Shown here: piece after piece, positions 6,501 through 12,690 of the stretch
Layout of the letters: each line of letters opens with the position of its first letter
Position numbering within the stretch: the stretch's first letter is position 1
Assembly (NCBI GenBank): GCA_026770585.1
Contig: MU647100.1
Location: 82,437 to 103,451 of the forward strand
Reading direction: 5' to 3'
DNA from: Baffinella frigidus
Taxonomy: Eukaryota; Cryptophyceae; Cryptomonadales; Baffinellaceae
DNA: 21,015 bases
Translations under genes and position numbers: made by a program
The notes under the pieces: model-generated
What the model was told of the DNA's origin: nothing
The model's input: the letters and a program-made list of their open reading frames with translations, nothing else
Database searches by the model: none

Positions 6501-8343
6501 TTTATTAGGTTTAGGGTTTAGGGTTTAGAGTTCAGGGTTTAGTCCCATTCCTCACAGGGCAATTTTCATAAGAACAAGATAGTCGGCAATTAATTCCTGG
6601 TACAAATTTTACAACACACATGTAAACGAAGGCGTTTGTAAAGCCCTTTAATGACAAAATGTTTGGCCCGATTTCAAGGTCGGAAAATTTCAATTCCGGA
6701 GAAAACGGAGAAAACGGAGAAAACGGGATTGTCGGCTTCAGGAGTCCAGGTTATGGACCTTCTGACCAAAAGATCATGGCTTCGATAGGGAAACATGAAA
6801 CATAGATGGACCGAATCGTGTGTGAATCGGCTTTTGACAAAAAGAAGACCCGCTTTTTAACCTGCGCCACTCTCCTTTTTTGCCCTTTTTGCTTTCCTTT
6901 TTGCCCTTTTTGCTTTCCGGAGTCCATAACCTGTGACAGGTTTTCAATTTTGTTCATACCCGTGCCACTTAATTTCATTAATCCCGTCAATTCCGGCATT
7001 CCCGGAATTGGGTTGAAAGGAAGCGAAAAATCGCCGTTATTGCCGTAATCCCGTTTATTCCGGAATAAAATCCAGTGAGGAACGGGACTTCATGGGAAAG
7101 TTTACCTGGGTCTGGCAAGATACAAACACGTGTAGTAATTTTGCTTGAAAATGATTGTCCTCATTTTGGGGTCATGATCCGTTGCTTCCTCTAGACAGAA
7201 ATAGATCGGGCGACACCCCAGGAGGGTTCACGGCTTTTCAAACGCCGAGCGAAGGCGATCTTCGATTTCAATTATCTCGACGATGATCTTGAGATGTTTT
7301 AGAGATCTCAAGATCATCGTCGAGATAATTGAAATCGAAGATCGCCTTCGCTCGGCGTTTTAAAATCGGTGTGCCAAAACTTCTCCAATTCCAGGCCCAT
7401 AGAGGTCTTTTGAGGCCTTATCGGACTTTTGGTAAGGCAGGCACGGATCACCACCCCCTTTTCAGCCGTGCCAGCCCCATGTAATCTCTCCCCTTGGGGA
7501 CTTAGTGTTCAGGGTTTAAGAGTTTAGGGTTCAGGGTTTAGGGCTTAGCAGCGCACCTTAACAGCCTCGAGCCACTGCTCGGCGATCTTGGTGTTCTGCG
7601 AGCGCCCAATCACGAAGTTGATGAAGTAGAGGATCAGGACCGCCACCATCACTACCTCCGGGATCAGGTCCTTGAATTCCCTGCACATGGGGGAGCAACC
7701 GCGTGAGGAAGTGTCGGGCGCGGATCAAGGGGCCCTGTTCCTGGGGTGTGCACCTGCAGGAATCGAGCTATTGCGGAAAAACAGAGCGGGGGTTTCTCGT
7801 CTCGGGAAACTCGTGCTTACTGTGAGGGTTGCTCGTCTCAGGCAACTCGTGGGTTGCTCGTCGCAGCCAACTCGTGCTTACTCTACCTCCCCCACACGCT
7901 CTGGCGCACTTGGAGTTCCTTAAGTTCCTGGGAAGAAACCTCGGAGGCAGGGGCGCGCGGGGAGCCGCCTTCTTGGGGTCCTGAGCGCCGCTTCCGGAGC
8001 CGCTTCCGCCCAGGACCCCATGGGCCGCCCCCCCGCTCTTGGGCGGGGGCGGGGGCGCCTCGAAACCCTCAAACTCGTCTGGATCCCAGTCGCCGTCGTC
8101 TGGTGTGGGCTCTTGCAGGGCCTGCCGCGCCGTGCCTCGCCCCTTGGGCTGTTCGCGGGGAGTGAACGTGTGGTGGTGCACCTCCTGAACCGAGTCCTCC
8201 TCATCATCATCGTCATCGGCGTCCACCTGCGCGAAACCAGCTGAGCCGGCCCCTGCGATATTGGCCACCTGTGCAAGGAGGAGCACCGCGAGGATCGCCA
8301 TCGCGCCCAGGACCCGCCCGCTCGGCGCAGATCGAGGCGCCAT
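473..8343 (-). CDS. CCDC47: CCDC47/DUF1682-family ER membrane protein, ten exons, 3' end outside window
   Basis: Ten exons (7940-8343, 7557-7680, 6231-6313, 5679-5793, 5251-5343, 4268-4363, 2754-2850, 2193-2281, 1035-1130, 473-520) join in frame into 415 residues. Seen: signal-peptide-like N-terminus (hydrophobic about residues 11-30), acidic run DADDDDDEED (41-50), DPDEFEGFE (87-95), a proline run, one transmembrane segment (about 142-160, VVMVAVLILYFINFVIG), then a cytosolic part with YCSGRLNCESL, ESFVFAV, TDLSEV, YVKLIHFS, LKFIFNLLPRD and LRYVDKV. These follow human CCDC47 in the same order and spacing. Known for the family: CCDC47 is a single-pass ER protein that with Asterix forms the PAT complex, helping insertion of multipass membrane proteins at Sec61. 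The basic C-terminal tail is not in the window. All internal introns are GT-AG. Introns hold telomere-like arrays and MITEs. Confidence in family is high; exact boundaries come from frame and homology only. Confidence 0.92.
541..625 (+). repeat. Short degenerate telomere-like array in intron 9
   Basis: Degenerate GGGTTTAGG units (ggggtttaggtttagg, ggtttagggttagg) on the plus strand, so the sense strand of the CCDC47 gene carries CCTAAACCC. Confidence 0.75.
841..957. mobile_element. Possible small inverted-repeat element in intron 9
   Basis: Termini contain the 10-bp inverted repeat tgttggccac (854-863) / gtggccaaca (931-940), extended imperfectly by gttttc on both sides. Its interior resembles 2020-2065 (cattgcccacagttgatgac against aatgccccaagtcgatgac). 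No target duplication was identified. Confidence 0.4.
1035..1130 (-). CDS. CCDC47: CCDC47 exon 9
   Basis: 96 nt, 32 codons, acceptor tgtcgcag, donor gtgcgt. Encodes GGGPKPIEAQLQAW, DMLAVVALRYVDKVTNYR, matching the [20 protein letters not shown] helix of CCDC47. Partial copies of its 5' edge lie upstream at 1308-1330 and 1401-1426. Confidence 0.88.
1206..1443 (-). repeat. Scattered copies of the exon 9 5' edge in intron 8
   Basis: 1401-1426 repeats the exon 9 acceptor and first codons (gcag|ggcggggggcccaagcc). 1308-1330 repeats the middle of the same edge (ctgcagctgcgcct). The two pieces look like one exon-edge copy split by about 70 bp containing a few telomere-like units. 1207-1230 and 1419-1443 also share ccctgcgc, ccgcccctcc. 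All lie upstream of the functional exon on the gene's strand. Confidence 0.65.
1235..1262. mobile_element. Fragment of the element seen at 17266-17416
   Basis: The stretch tttcatctcggaagataact is nearly the same as the reverse complement of the right terminus of the inverted-repeat element at 17266-17416 (tttcatctcgaaagataact). Only one end is recognisable here. Confidence 0.5.
1594..1832. mobile_element. Complex foldback element in intron 8
   Basis: Outer arms of about 33 bp (1596-1628 and 1747-1781, core gattgactttacaagtg) face each other. Next to them is a perfect 9-bp palindrome (gggaagaaa / tttcttccc, 1771-1790) and a perfect 16-bp stem, tttcttcccgagttgg (1782-1797) with its complement at 1815-1830. 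The nested palindromes suggest a foldback MITE or two merged elements. Confidence 0.65.
1974..2018 (-). repeat. Copy of exon 8 3' edge plus donor in intron 8
   Basis: About 40 of 44 bases match 2185-2229. Read on the minus strand it encodes FFIFSLLPRDAKS followed by gtatgc, against KFIFNLLPRDAKS|gtatgc in the exon. It lies downstream of the real exon, inside the intron. Segments 1843-1890 and 2145-2190 (cccgggtatcaa, atggtgca) belong to the same local duplication. Confidence 0.8.
2193..2281 (-). CDS. CCDC47: CCDC47 exon 8
   Basis: 89 nt after acceptor taaacacag. Encodes (H)RMKMGALGARRDAEG and LKFIFNLLPRDAKS, matching the TKRTLLFTFNVP region. Donor TCG|gtatgc, phase 0. The 3' half and donor are copied in the next intron at 1974-2018. 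Confidence 0.86.
2361..2462 (+). repeat. Near-perfect (TTTAGGG)n interstitial telomere array in intron 7
   Basis: About fourteen consecutive GGGTTTA units with one ggtata variant, the cleanest telomere array in the window. Intron 7 is internal to the CCDC47 gene, so this is not a chromosome end. The transcript would carry CCCUAAA. Confidence 0.95.
2463..2753. other. Intron 7 remainder
   Basis: Contains short repeated phrases on the plus strand (gttgctacgagg and gggaatctca/caggaatctcaaa, each occurring at least twice between 2575 and 2755) that extend from the exon 7 donor region. No gene seen. Confidence 0.5.
2754..2850 (-). CDS. CCDC47: CCDC47 exon 7
   Basis: 97 nt after acceptor ggcggcag. 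Encodes IPHEFLPKVVVDMLNEH, APYVKLIHFSGASLP, matching the [22 protein letters not shown] region. It ends one base into a codon (CCTC|gtagca), which agrees with the 2-nt start of exon 8. A frameshifted copy of its 5' edge lies upstream at 2978-3013. Confidence 0.88.
2978..3013 (-). repeat. Degenerate copy of exon 7 5' edge and acceptor in intron 6
   Basis: Plus-strand acaaccttcggcaggaactc and gggatctgcgc repeat 2820-2856 of exon 7 and its acceptor, with a deletion that shifts the frame. It lies upstream of the functional exon. Bases 2866-2901 next to exon 7 match the intergenic repeat at 12382-12415 (atcgaggatggagct). Confidence 0.7.
3341..3760. repeat. Higher-order tandem repeats in intron 6
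   Basis: Three diverged units share tctcgccccgacaca and gagacccgaaaagcga (about 3341, 3567 and 3647), two preceded by aaccctcttcctag. Donor-edge fragments of exon 6 occur at 3724-3739 and 3740-3755 (perfect tandem aacgtacatcctcgtc) and weakly at 3485-3503. Interspersed CCCTAA units here are on the plus strand, opposite to most other introns of this gene. Confidence 0.65.
3800..3837. repeat. Small near-perfect hairpin
   Basis: cttttctggccttgagt (3800-3816) faces its complement at 3821-3837 with one G/T mismatch and a tiny loop. Confidence 0.75.
3840..3905 (-). repeat. Telomere-like array in intron 6, reversed orientation
   Basis: Degenerate CCCTAAA units on the plus strand, so the sense strand of the CCDC47 gene reads TTTAGGG. 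This is an exception to the usual orientation in this window. Confidence 0.85.
3908..3946 (-). repeat. Copy of exon 6 3' edge plus donor in intron 6
   Basis: 36 of 39 bases match 4262-4300, including 26 identical in a row. On the minus strand it keeps the frame and protein: NEITDSLVAIADDED then gtacgt, against ALSDSLVAIADDED|gtacgt. A MITE sits immediately upstream (3974-4094), apparently inserted in or beside the duplicated exon segment. Confidence 0.85.
3974..4094. mobile_element. MITE-like element in intron 6
   Basis: Terminal inverted repeats agaatatgtcccg and cgggacagattct, with inner partial complementarity (cttaagg / ccttaag-like) and possible 3-bp target duplication ggt. About 120 bp, no coding capacity. 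Terminal CTGTCC resembles the element at 6063-6214. Confidence 0.7.
4268..4363 (-). CDS. CCDC47: CCDC47 exon 6
   Basis: 96 nt, 32 codons, acceptor ccaccag, donor gtacgt. Encodes DVRERNTDLSEVTKKW, KTALSDSLVAIADDED, matching the KEMQDLSEF...LPDSLAILSE region. The last 13 codons and the donor are copied again downstream in intron 6 (3908-3946). Confidence 0.9.
4434..4582 (-). mobile_element. 149-bp MITE-like element, copy 1 (intron 5)
   Basis: It matches the reverse complement of 8355-8503 along its whole length (ccttcg, acccttggag, aaaattgacttttgaatacc) and both copies are 149 bp. Both ends are ccac...gtgg with C-rich inner termini (gggttatcc / ggaataacc-like). No clear target duplication. Confidence 0.75.
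4583..5000. other. Intron 5 middle, little recognisable
   Basis: Apart from a small perfect hairpin, aggaccgg aaat ccggtcct at 4722-4741, nothing was recognised in this part of intron 5. Confidence 0.5.
5003..5244 (+). repeat. Degenerate TTTAGGG array in intron 5
   Basis: About thirty degenerate GGGTTTA/GGGTTCA units run up to just past the exon 5 donor (5250). The transcript of the CCDC47 gene would carry CCCUAAA. Confidence 0.92.
5251..5343 (-). CDS. CCDC47: CCDC47 exon 5
   Basis: 93 nt, 31 codons, acceptor tcgccag, donor gtgcca. Encodes VKFEVVLGDGPETGG and TMESFVFAVMPKNDET, matching the QIKVTM...DTYVFAVGTRK region. The spacing into exon 6 equals that of animal CCDC47 (18 residues from FAV to DLSE), so no exon appears to be missing between them. 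Confidence 0.9.
5510..5678 (-). repeat. Minisatellite starting at the exon 4 donor
   Basis: Short units of the type gatccgaaacccga / gacccgaaaaccga on the minus strand fill the first ~170 bases of intron 4. The first unit is the 5' splice site itself (gtccgaatcccgagaccc). Open frames across it (for example RDPKTETRKPRPE on the minus strand) are by-products of the repeat. Confidence 0.82.
5679..5793 (-). CDS. CCDC47: CCDC47 exon 4
   Basis: 115 nt after acceptor tcctcag. Encodes YCSGRLNCESLTITMDL, KPRQEAISRLWDV and YSPLAPDQ, corresponding to the family's WCSGRVCCEGM...LKRQDLLNVL...SDQ. It ends GACCAG|gtccga in phase 0. A minisatellite starts at this donor. Confidence 0.92.
5895..6030 (+). other. 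tRNA-like or SINE-like segment in intron 3
   Basis: An A-box-like tggcctacttgg (5913-5924) and a perfect B-box ggttcgattcc (5966-5976) are 41 bases apart. The cloverleaf does not fold properly: the acceptor stem does not pair and the T stem has a mismatch. The segment is enclosed by a 10-bp inverted repeat, cccttttggt / accaaaaggg, extended by cacg / cgtg. It could be a tRNA-derived repeat or chance; no functional tRNA is claimed. Confidence 0.35.
6063..6214. mobile_element. MITE-like element in intron 3
   Basis: Long imperfect terminal inverted repeats (about 58 bp each, 6067-6124 and 6153-6210) begin atctgtccgag / ctctgtccgac and contain gggcgcgtcatt, an eight-base C or G run and tgaaatttcacagg. 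The ends are flanked by ctag on both sides, a possible target duplication. It could form a long hairpin in the pre-mRNA. Confidence 0.82.
6231..6313 (-). CDS. CCDC47: CCDC47 exon 3
   Basis: 83 nt between acceptor cctgacag and donor AT|gtcagg. Encodes ATLEDNFALVGAKNN and CKWTRDGPACFT, matching the family's LLESNFTLVG position. It ends two bases into a codon, completed as Met by the first base of exon 4. A MITE begins about 17 bp into the following intron. Confidence 0.88.
6330..6540 (+). repeat. Degenerate TTTAGGG / TATGGGG array in intron 2
   Basis: Tandem ggtatgg and ggtttgg units grade into gggtttag and gggtttc units. It starts about 15 bases from the exon 3 acceptor, so the transcript has CCCUAAA- or CCCCAUA-type repeats directly before the splice site. 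Confidence 0.9.
6541..7089. mobile_element. ~549-bp element bounded by terminal inverted repeats (intron 2)
   Basis: Ends agtcccattcctcac (6540-6554) and gtgaggaacgggact (7075-7089) are inverted repeats with one mismatch. Inside are a second inverted pair, caggttatggac (6748-6759) / gtccataacctg (6921-6932), three tandem ggagaaaac units (about 6700-6725), a tandem 22-bp tttttgccctttttgctttcc repeat (about 6875-6918) and the hairpin caattccgg / ccggaattg (about 6988-7010). No transposase, so probably non-autonomous. Confidence 0.6.
7229..7372. mobile_element. Perfect 56-bp inverted repeat hairpin in intron 2
   Basis: Arms 7240-7295 and 7305-7360 are perfect reverse complements across 56 bases, separated by 9 bases (gttttagag). 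Weaker complementarity continues about 11 bases outward. A perfect arm this long implies a young insertion or recent gene conversion, or selection for a hairpin RNA. Confidence 0.9.
7501..7548 (+). repeat. Short telomere-like array beside the exon 2 donor
   Basis: Degenerate gttcagg and gtttagg units end about 8 bases from the exon 2 donor. Sense strand CCCTAAA. Confidence 0.8.
7557..7680 (-). CDS. CCDC47: CCDC47 exon 2 (transmembrane segment)
   Basis: 124 nt between acceptor ctgtgcag and donor gtgcgc. It completes Arg135 and encodes EFKDLIPE, the transmembrane helix and GRSQNTKIAEQWLEAVK. This aligns with the membrane segment and following GKNKNSRLAQAW region of animal CCDC47. The exon ends in phase 0. 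Confidence 0.92.
7793..7880 (-). repeat. Three-copy ~28-bp tandem repeat in intron 1
   Basis: Units of the type ttgctcgtctcaggcaactc and gtgcttact on the plus strand occur three times. Confidence 0.7.
7940..8343 (-). CDS. CCDC47: CCDC47 exon 1 (start codon, signal peptide, acidic lumenal region)
   Basis: 404 nt, 134 codons plus 2 nt. The start at 8343 is preferred over the in-frame ATG at 8463 because it directly precedes a signal-peptide-like stretch (MAPRSAPSGR then a hydrophobic core) and the upstream 40 codons lie in a repeat element. The exon encodes the Asp/Glu-rich lumenal segment, HHH, DPDEFEGFE and a Pro/Gly/Ser linker. It ends CCGAG|gtttct. Confidence 0.88.
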
Positions 8344-8354
8344 GCTGCCACGTC

Positions 8355-8503
8355 CCACGCAGGGCTGGAGGGGGGGGTATTCCAAAGTCAATTTTTTCAG
8401 GAAATGGTATTCAAAAGTCAATTTTGGGAAGAAAACGACTCCAAGGGCGACCCAACGGCTCAAAGGGCGACCCTGGAATACCCCCCCGAAGGACCCTGCG
8501 TGG
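8355..8503 (+). mobile_element. 149-bp MITE-like element, copy 2, next to the CCDC47 start codon
   Basis: Same element as 4434-4582 in the opposite orientation. Ends ccacgcaggg / ccctgcgtgg with ggtattcc inner termini, and an internal direct repeat, tattcaaaagtcaatttt. Its end is 12 bp from the ATG at 8343, so the 5' UTR or promoter of CCDC47 must lie in or beyond it. The minus-strand frame stays open through the element. Confidence 0.78.
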
Positions 8504-8522
8504 CTGAAATCCGGATTCTGCC

Positions 8523-8960
8523 AAAAGTTGCTCGACCCTCAGGAGTTGACTTAGGCTCCTAGTGGATCAAATCGAGTTGGTGTTCGAGTCATTTCCCTCA
8601 ATATGGTCGGAATTTCATCCACCACCCTTTATCTCCTCTTCACGAGCCTCTGCACTGGAGAGCTCAACGCGATCCGAAAGCAGAAATTTCCATGCAGATC
8701 TTTTCTACGGAAAGGCGTGTCGTTTGGCTATGTTGGGAGAAATCAACCTAAAGGACCTAAAGGATCGGGCCACGCCAGGTCAAAATTTCCTTTTTCACAC
8801 ACACTCGTTCGCAAATCCTGAAACAAAATGTTTTGAAAGACACTATTGCGGCGGCAAAGAGCTCCAATTCCCATCACTTTTGGCGTATTTCTCGGTTAGA
8901 ATCAACTCTGCACGAAAGAATCATGATTTTACTACACACTCTTCAAAGTTGAACTTCTGA
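8523..8960 (+). repeat. Dispersed repeat C, copy 1
   Basis: From gttgctcgaccctc through gatcaaatcgagttgg, gagtcatttcc, gagcctctgcactgg and tctacggaaaggcgtg to aaaggacctaaaggat, this matches 11369-11760 in the same orientation. Shorter pieces recur at 11925-11990 and 12376-12410. Its open frames (up to 132 codons) are not supported as genes. Confidence 0.75.
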
Positions 8961-9154
8961 CCTGGCGCGGTCCCATCACCCAGTCTCATGACTACTTTTG
9001 TTAAAAACTGAAACTTCCCAGGTCATGGGTCTGTTTTTCAGTCTTTCGACTCAAAAAAAAGTTAGTCGCAAAACCCACGGAAAGTTCGGTAGTTTCTTTT
9101 ACGGCACTGCCTAGGACCTCCTACCATAGGCCAAAATCCTAGAACATTTTGGTC
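8961..9154. repeat. Left boundary of block A/B unit with inverted flank
   Basis: aaacccacggaaagttcggt (9069-9088, 26 identical bases to 9094) is the reverse complement of 11336-11361. The similarity continues imperfectly for about 40 bases inward (taggacct). The B-A unit at 9155-11302 is therefore enclosed by inverted flanks like terminal repeats. Confidence 0.7.
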
Positions 9155-10228
9155 CTCGGGGGTTGACTAATGAAGGTCTCAAAGTGCATCAAACTGTGGA
9201 TAAAAAATGGGTCATGTCCCTTTGATAACGGTGGATTTAGTCATGTCCCCAGATACAATGCTTCGTTGAGAACTCCGAACTTATGGCACCAATAAACTGG
9301 AGAACAAACCCACAAACTAGTCAGTTTCAGATGTCAACAGAGAACTGGTACGTATGAGACTGGCTGATGGGTTCTCGTAGGCCATAATACCAAATCTTGA
9401 ATCCTAAACCCTCATCCCTAAACCCTTACACCTACACCCTGCACTCTGAACCTTCAACCCCTAAACCTAAACCCTCAACCCTGAACCCTGCACCCTGCAC
9501 CCTGCACCCTGAACCCTGAGCCCTGAACCCTGGACCCTGAAACCTGAACCCTTATAGTCTGAATCCTGAACTCTAAACCCTCATTCACAGACCCTAAACC
9601 CTAAACTTCAATCGTTAATCCCCAAACCACAAACCCTATAACCCTATACCCTATACCCTTTACCCTTTACCCTTTACCCTTTACCCTAAACTCTAAACCC
9701 TAAACCCTCACCCTGAAGCCTGAAGCATGAAACGTAAACCCCAAACCCTAAACCTTTAGGGCCGTAAGGTCCCTGAACCCTGAACCCTGAACCCTAAACC
9801 ATGAACACTAAACGTTAAACAGTAAACAGTAAACACTACTTAAACACGAAACACTCGACCGTAAACACCAAATCCTTAAATGTGTACCGTAATCCCTAAA
9901 TGAATACCAAACTCAACCCACAACCCTGCACGCCACACCATGGAACTTGAAACGTCAATCTTGAAACCTCAACCCTGACCCCAGAACCCCAAACCCTGAA
10001 CCCTAAACCATATACCAAAAACCCTAACCCCTAAACCCTAAACCCCAAACCCCAAACCCCAAACCCCAAACCCCAAACCCCAATCCCTGAATCATAAACC
10101 ATAAACCATAAACCAAACCCACTAAACCCTAAACCCTACACCCTACACCCTCAACCCCCAACCCTTAATTTAAAACATCAAACCTTAAACACCAAGCCCT
10201 CAACCATAATCCCTAATCCCTAACCAAT
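9155..10228 (+). repeat. Inverted duplication block B, left arm (ends in telomere-like array)
   Basis: 9155-9390 is unique-looking sequence (ggttgactaatgaaggtctc and following). 9395-10228 is a ~830-bp degenerate CCCTAAA array with local variants such as ccctgcac, ccccaaa and cctttac. The whole block recurs inverted at 12690-13808 with few differences, including the degenerate array variants in the same order, so duplication came after the array had decayed. Confidence 0.9.
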
Positions 10229-10233
10229 GAAGC

Positions 10234-11302
10234 GTATTGCTACTAGAATGCTCCGAAGGACGCCGCGCGGCGCCCGTCGAGGCCTCCTCCAATGGATCCA
10301 GGGGAGGGTGCGGCATCCCCGGCATAGCAGGGGATGCCAGGGGCGAAAGCACGTGGCCTGCTGGCTGGCAGGTCGCGTAGAGTGGCTCAGGAGGATCGCC
10401 GATGGGTGGGAGTGCACGGCAGGAGCTACTGGCCCATTCCACGGCGGCTTGCGACTGAGGGACTCGAGGTTGCAGAGTGCTGGGATGTCGGAACTCCAGC
10501 GGGTCCCAGGGAGCTTCTTCCTCCACCCCACGACGCGCTCCAAGATGGTCGCACAAGACTTCGCTGACAAGTTGCCGTATGTCCCGCAGGAAGAAATAAA
10601 GGTCCGTCTGATCCTCCTTCCTTCCCGCGATAATCGTCGCGATTATGAGCCTTGTTTTTTTACTCAGGCCCGCCTGAGGATGCCCACGCCCTTTGAGCCA
10701 TTCCTACAGGAATCTGAACATCCCAAAAACATGTGTCCTCTAACTTTGGAACCCCTGGGCAGGTTTCACTTTTCTCGGCGGTTCTGGATTCCTCATCACG
10801 CCCTCTCCAAACTCTCTCGCAGAAATATCTCGAGCGGAGCACAGGAAGATGCCGAAAACTTGCCGTGTTCGTGGAACGTTGACTAAATCGGTGGGTTTGT
10901 TTCCAGGCCTCTTGACGCCCTATCTGAGTCAAGAGTTACAGCCCAGAGCGTCCCACGGTGGTCCCGACGGGCCCACCTCGGGACCCCAGAACGTACAAGG
11001 GCGTGTCGTTTGGCCATGTTGGGAGAAATTAAAACCATGCAAGCAGGGGTTCCAATGGCAAAGTTTCTGAGAATTTCGAGGGCTACAACTTTCCAATAGG
11101 GACCCCTGAGTGCCACCTTGCAGGTAAACGTGTTCTTGCACAAGATAACCCGCTTGGGACCCCTCACCAATCGGAAAGGATACGACCTAAAGGACATTCA
11201 CAAGTCAATTATTGGATTGTTTTTAAGGAAACACGCCAAAAGTCAGCAATTTTGCTCGCGTTATGTCCAAATATCCGGGCAAGACGTGCTTCGTAGCCTC
11301 CC
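10234..11302 (+). repeat. Inverted duplication block A, left arm
   Basis: Nearly identical to the reverse complement of 13850-14900. The left arm has an extra ~24 bases (about 10257-10280, containing the palindrome gccgcgcggc, flanked by cga) and a one-base indel near 10545. Open frames on either strand (up to 219 codons) are present in both arms only because the DNA is duplicated. No known domain was recognised. Confidence 0.9.
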
Positions 11303-11368
11303 GAGCGGCACGTAGGTCCTACCTAAATCCGTAGGGAAACTACCGAACTTTCCGTGGGTTTCCCAATG
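11303..11368 (-). repeat. Right inverted flank of the B-A unit
   Basis: 11336-11361 is the reverse complement of 9069-9094 (26 bases). It follows directly after block A and precedes repeat C copy 2. Confidence 0.7.
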
Positions 11369-11760
11369 AAAGTTGCTCGACCCTCCAGGAGTGTATAAGG
11401 AGTTGACTTCAGTCCCCTAGTGGATCAAATCGAGTTGGTGTTGGAGTCATTTCCGTCATTATGGTAGGAATTTTATCCACCACCCTGTATGATAACCTGT
11501 ACCTTTTTAGTCTAACTCAAAAACCTCAAGAGAACCACCCTTTATCCCCTCGTCACGAGCCTCTGCAATGGAGAGCTAAACGCGATGCGAAAGCGAAAAT
11601 GCTTTCTCTGCAGTCCTTTCTACGGAAGGGCGTGTCGTTGGCATATGTTGGGCGAAATCAAAACGTCAAGGACCTAAAGGATCCCCTCTTCACGAGCCTT
11701 TGCACTGGAGAGCTCAACGCGTCGCTGGGCTATGTTGGGAGAAATCTCATGCAAAAAGCT
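11369..11760 (+). repeat. Dispersed repeat C, copy 2 with internal duplication
   Basis: Same sequence family as 8523-8770. Within it, cctcttcacgagcc, tgcactggagagctcaac and tatgttgggagaaat appear twice, so the copy has been partly duplicated inside itself. Confidence 0.7.
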
Positions 11761-11977
11761 ATCGCTAGCGAACCCCTTATTTGGACGCGACTTCGTACAA
11801 AACTTATATTGGAAAATGATTTGGGGTTTTAACATTCCTGAATTGCTTTTGAAAATATTTTAGTCCCTCGCTGGCGGGACCCCTATTTAGCTTTAAATCA
11901 AAACCTAAAGGACCTAAAGTGGACCAAATCGAGTTGGAGTTGGAGTCATTTCCGTCAATAGATCGGAATTTCGTCAC
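11761..11977. other. Intergenic, fragment of repeat C only
   Basis: Bases 11925-11975 carry the repeat C core (aaatcgagttgg, gagtcatttccgtcaat). Otherwise nothing was recognised. Confidence 0.5.
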
Positions 11978-12122
11978 TTCCCCAAATACAAATGTTGTTG
12001 GGAACTCTGAGCTTCTGGTACAAATGATAAACTTTAAAACTTCAGTTCGGCAGTTAAAAGGCCCCGAGTTTTAAAATTTGTACCAGAGTTCAGAGTTCCC
12101 AGAATATATTGTATTTGGGGAC
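11978..12122. mobile_element. MITE-like inverted-repeat element
   Basis: Imperfect arms of about 50 bp: ccccaaatacaa, gggaactctgag and tctggtacaaat on the left face their complements at 12072-12120. Part of the arm (cccc-atacaa ... gaactc) also resembles 9246-9275 in block B, so the family has at least one other member. Confidence 0.7.
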
Positions 12123-12204
12123 CCGAAGAAACTTGATCGGGTCCCGTGTCGGCCCCTATTACGAGCTTTTTCCGGATGGATTCTATCTCCACCTCCTACC
12201 AACC

Positions 12205-12350
12205 AAACAAACTATGTTTGATGTAAAAAAATGGTCTATCAACCCGGGTTCTGGCCCTAACTAAATTTATTTAGGGCCCTAACTAATCTTCGTCCAACTC
12301 CTGTAAAACAAAAAGTGATTTTTTTTTTGAAAATCAAACATGTTTCCGGA
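12205..12350 (+). mobile_element. MITE-like element related to 19433-19592
   Basis: Shares actatgttt / aacatgttt termini and the interior caacccgggttctgg, tttagggccctaactaa and cttcgtccaactcct with the element at 19433-19592. Terminal inverted repeats are more decayed here. Confidence 0.78.
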
Positions 12351-12479
12351 ATAGATTCTCTCACAAGCCCTCTTAAGTGGATCAAATCGAGGATGGAGCT
12401 CTGGCCATTTCCTTGGGCCGAAGAGTCTGGGATTGCCTTTCAATCTGTCAACTTAGATCTTTCGGAGGCAGGCCCGAGC

Positions 12480-12690
12480 CAGGAAAAAGGCTCATAATCG
12501 CGGCGGTTATCGCGGGAAGGATCAGACGGCAGACGGTGCCTTTCAGCAGTTTCTCTCTCTGCAGCAAGTTGTCAGCGAAGTCTGTGGGAGCGAGCATCTT
12601 GGAGCGCGTCGTGGGCTGCAGGAAGCAGCTCCCTGGGACCCGGAGCTGGAGCTCCGACATCCCAGCACTCTGCACCCTGAAGTCCCCGTT
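12480..12690 (-). repeat. Truncated, diverged third copy of block A
   Basis: Matches 14500-14690 directly and 10472-10640 inverted. Differences include 3-nt gains (for example near 12590 and 12645) that keep all frames, and a clean acceptor-like tttctctctctgcag at about 12551-12565 not present in the other copies. The stretch after it may derive from an exon of an unidentified gene (frame reading LSAKSVGASILERVVG). Confidence 0.7.

Noticed and set aside
8562-8960. 132-codon plus-strand frame
   Set aside because: Lies in dispersed repeat C; the frame is not kept in copy 2 and no domain is visible.
10227-10886. 219-codon open frame and its relatives in block A
   Set aside because: Open in several frames on both strands, repeated in the inverted copy, no recognised domain and no codon bias like the real exons.
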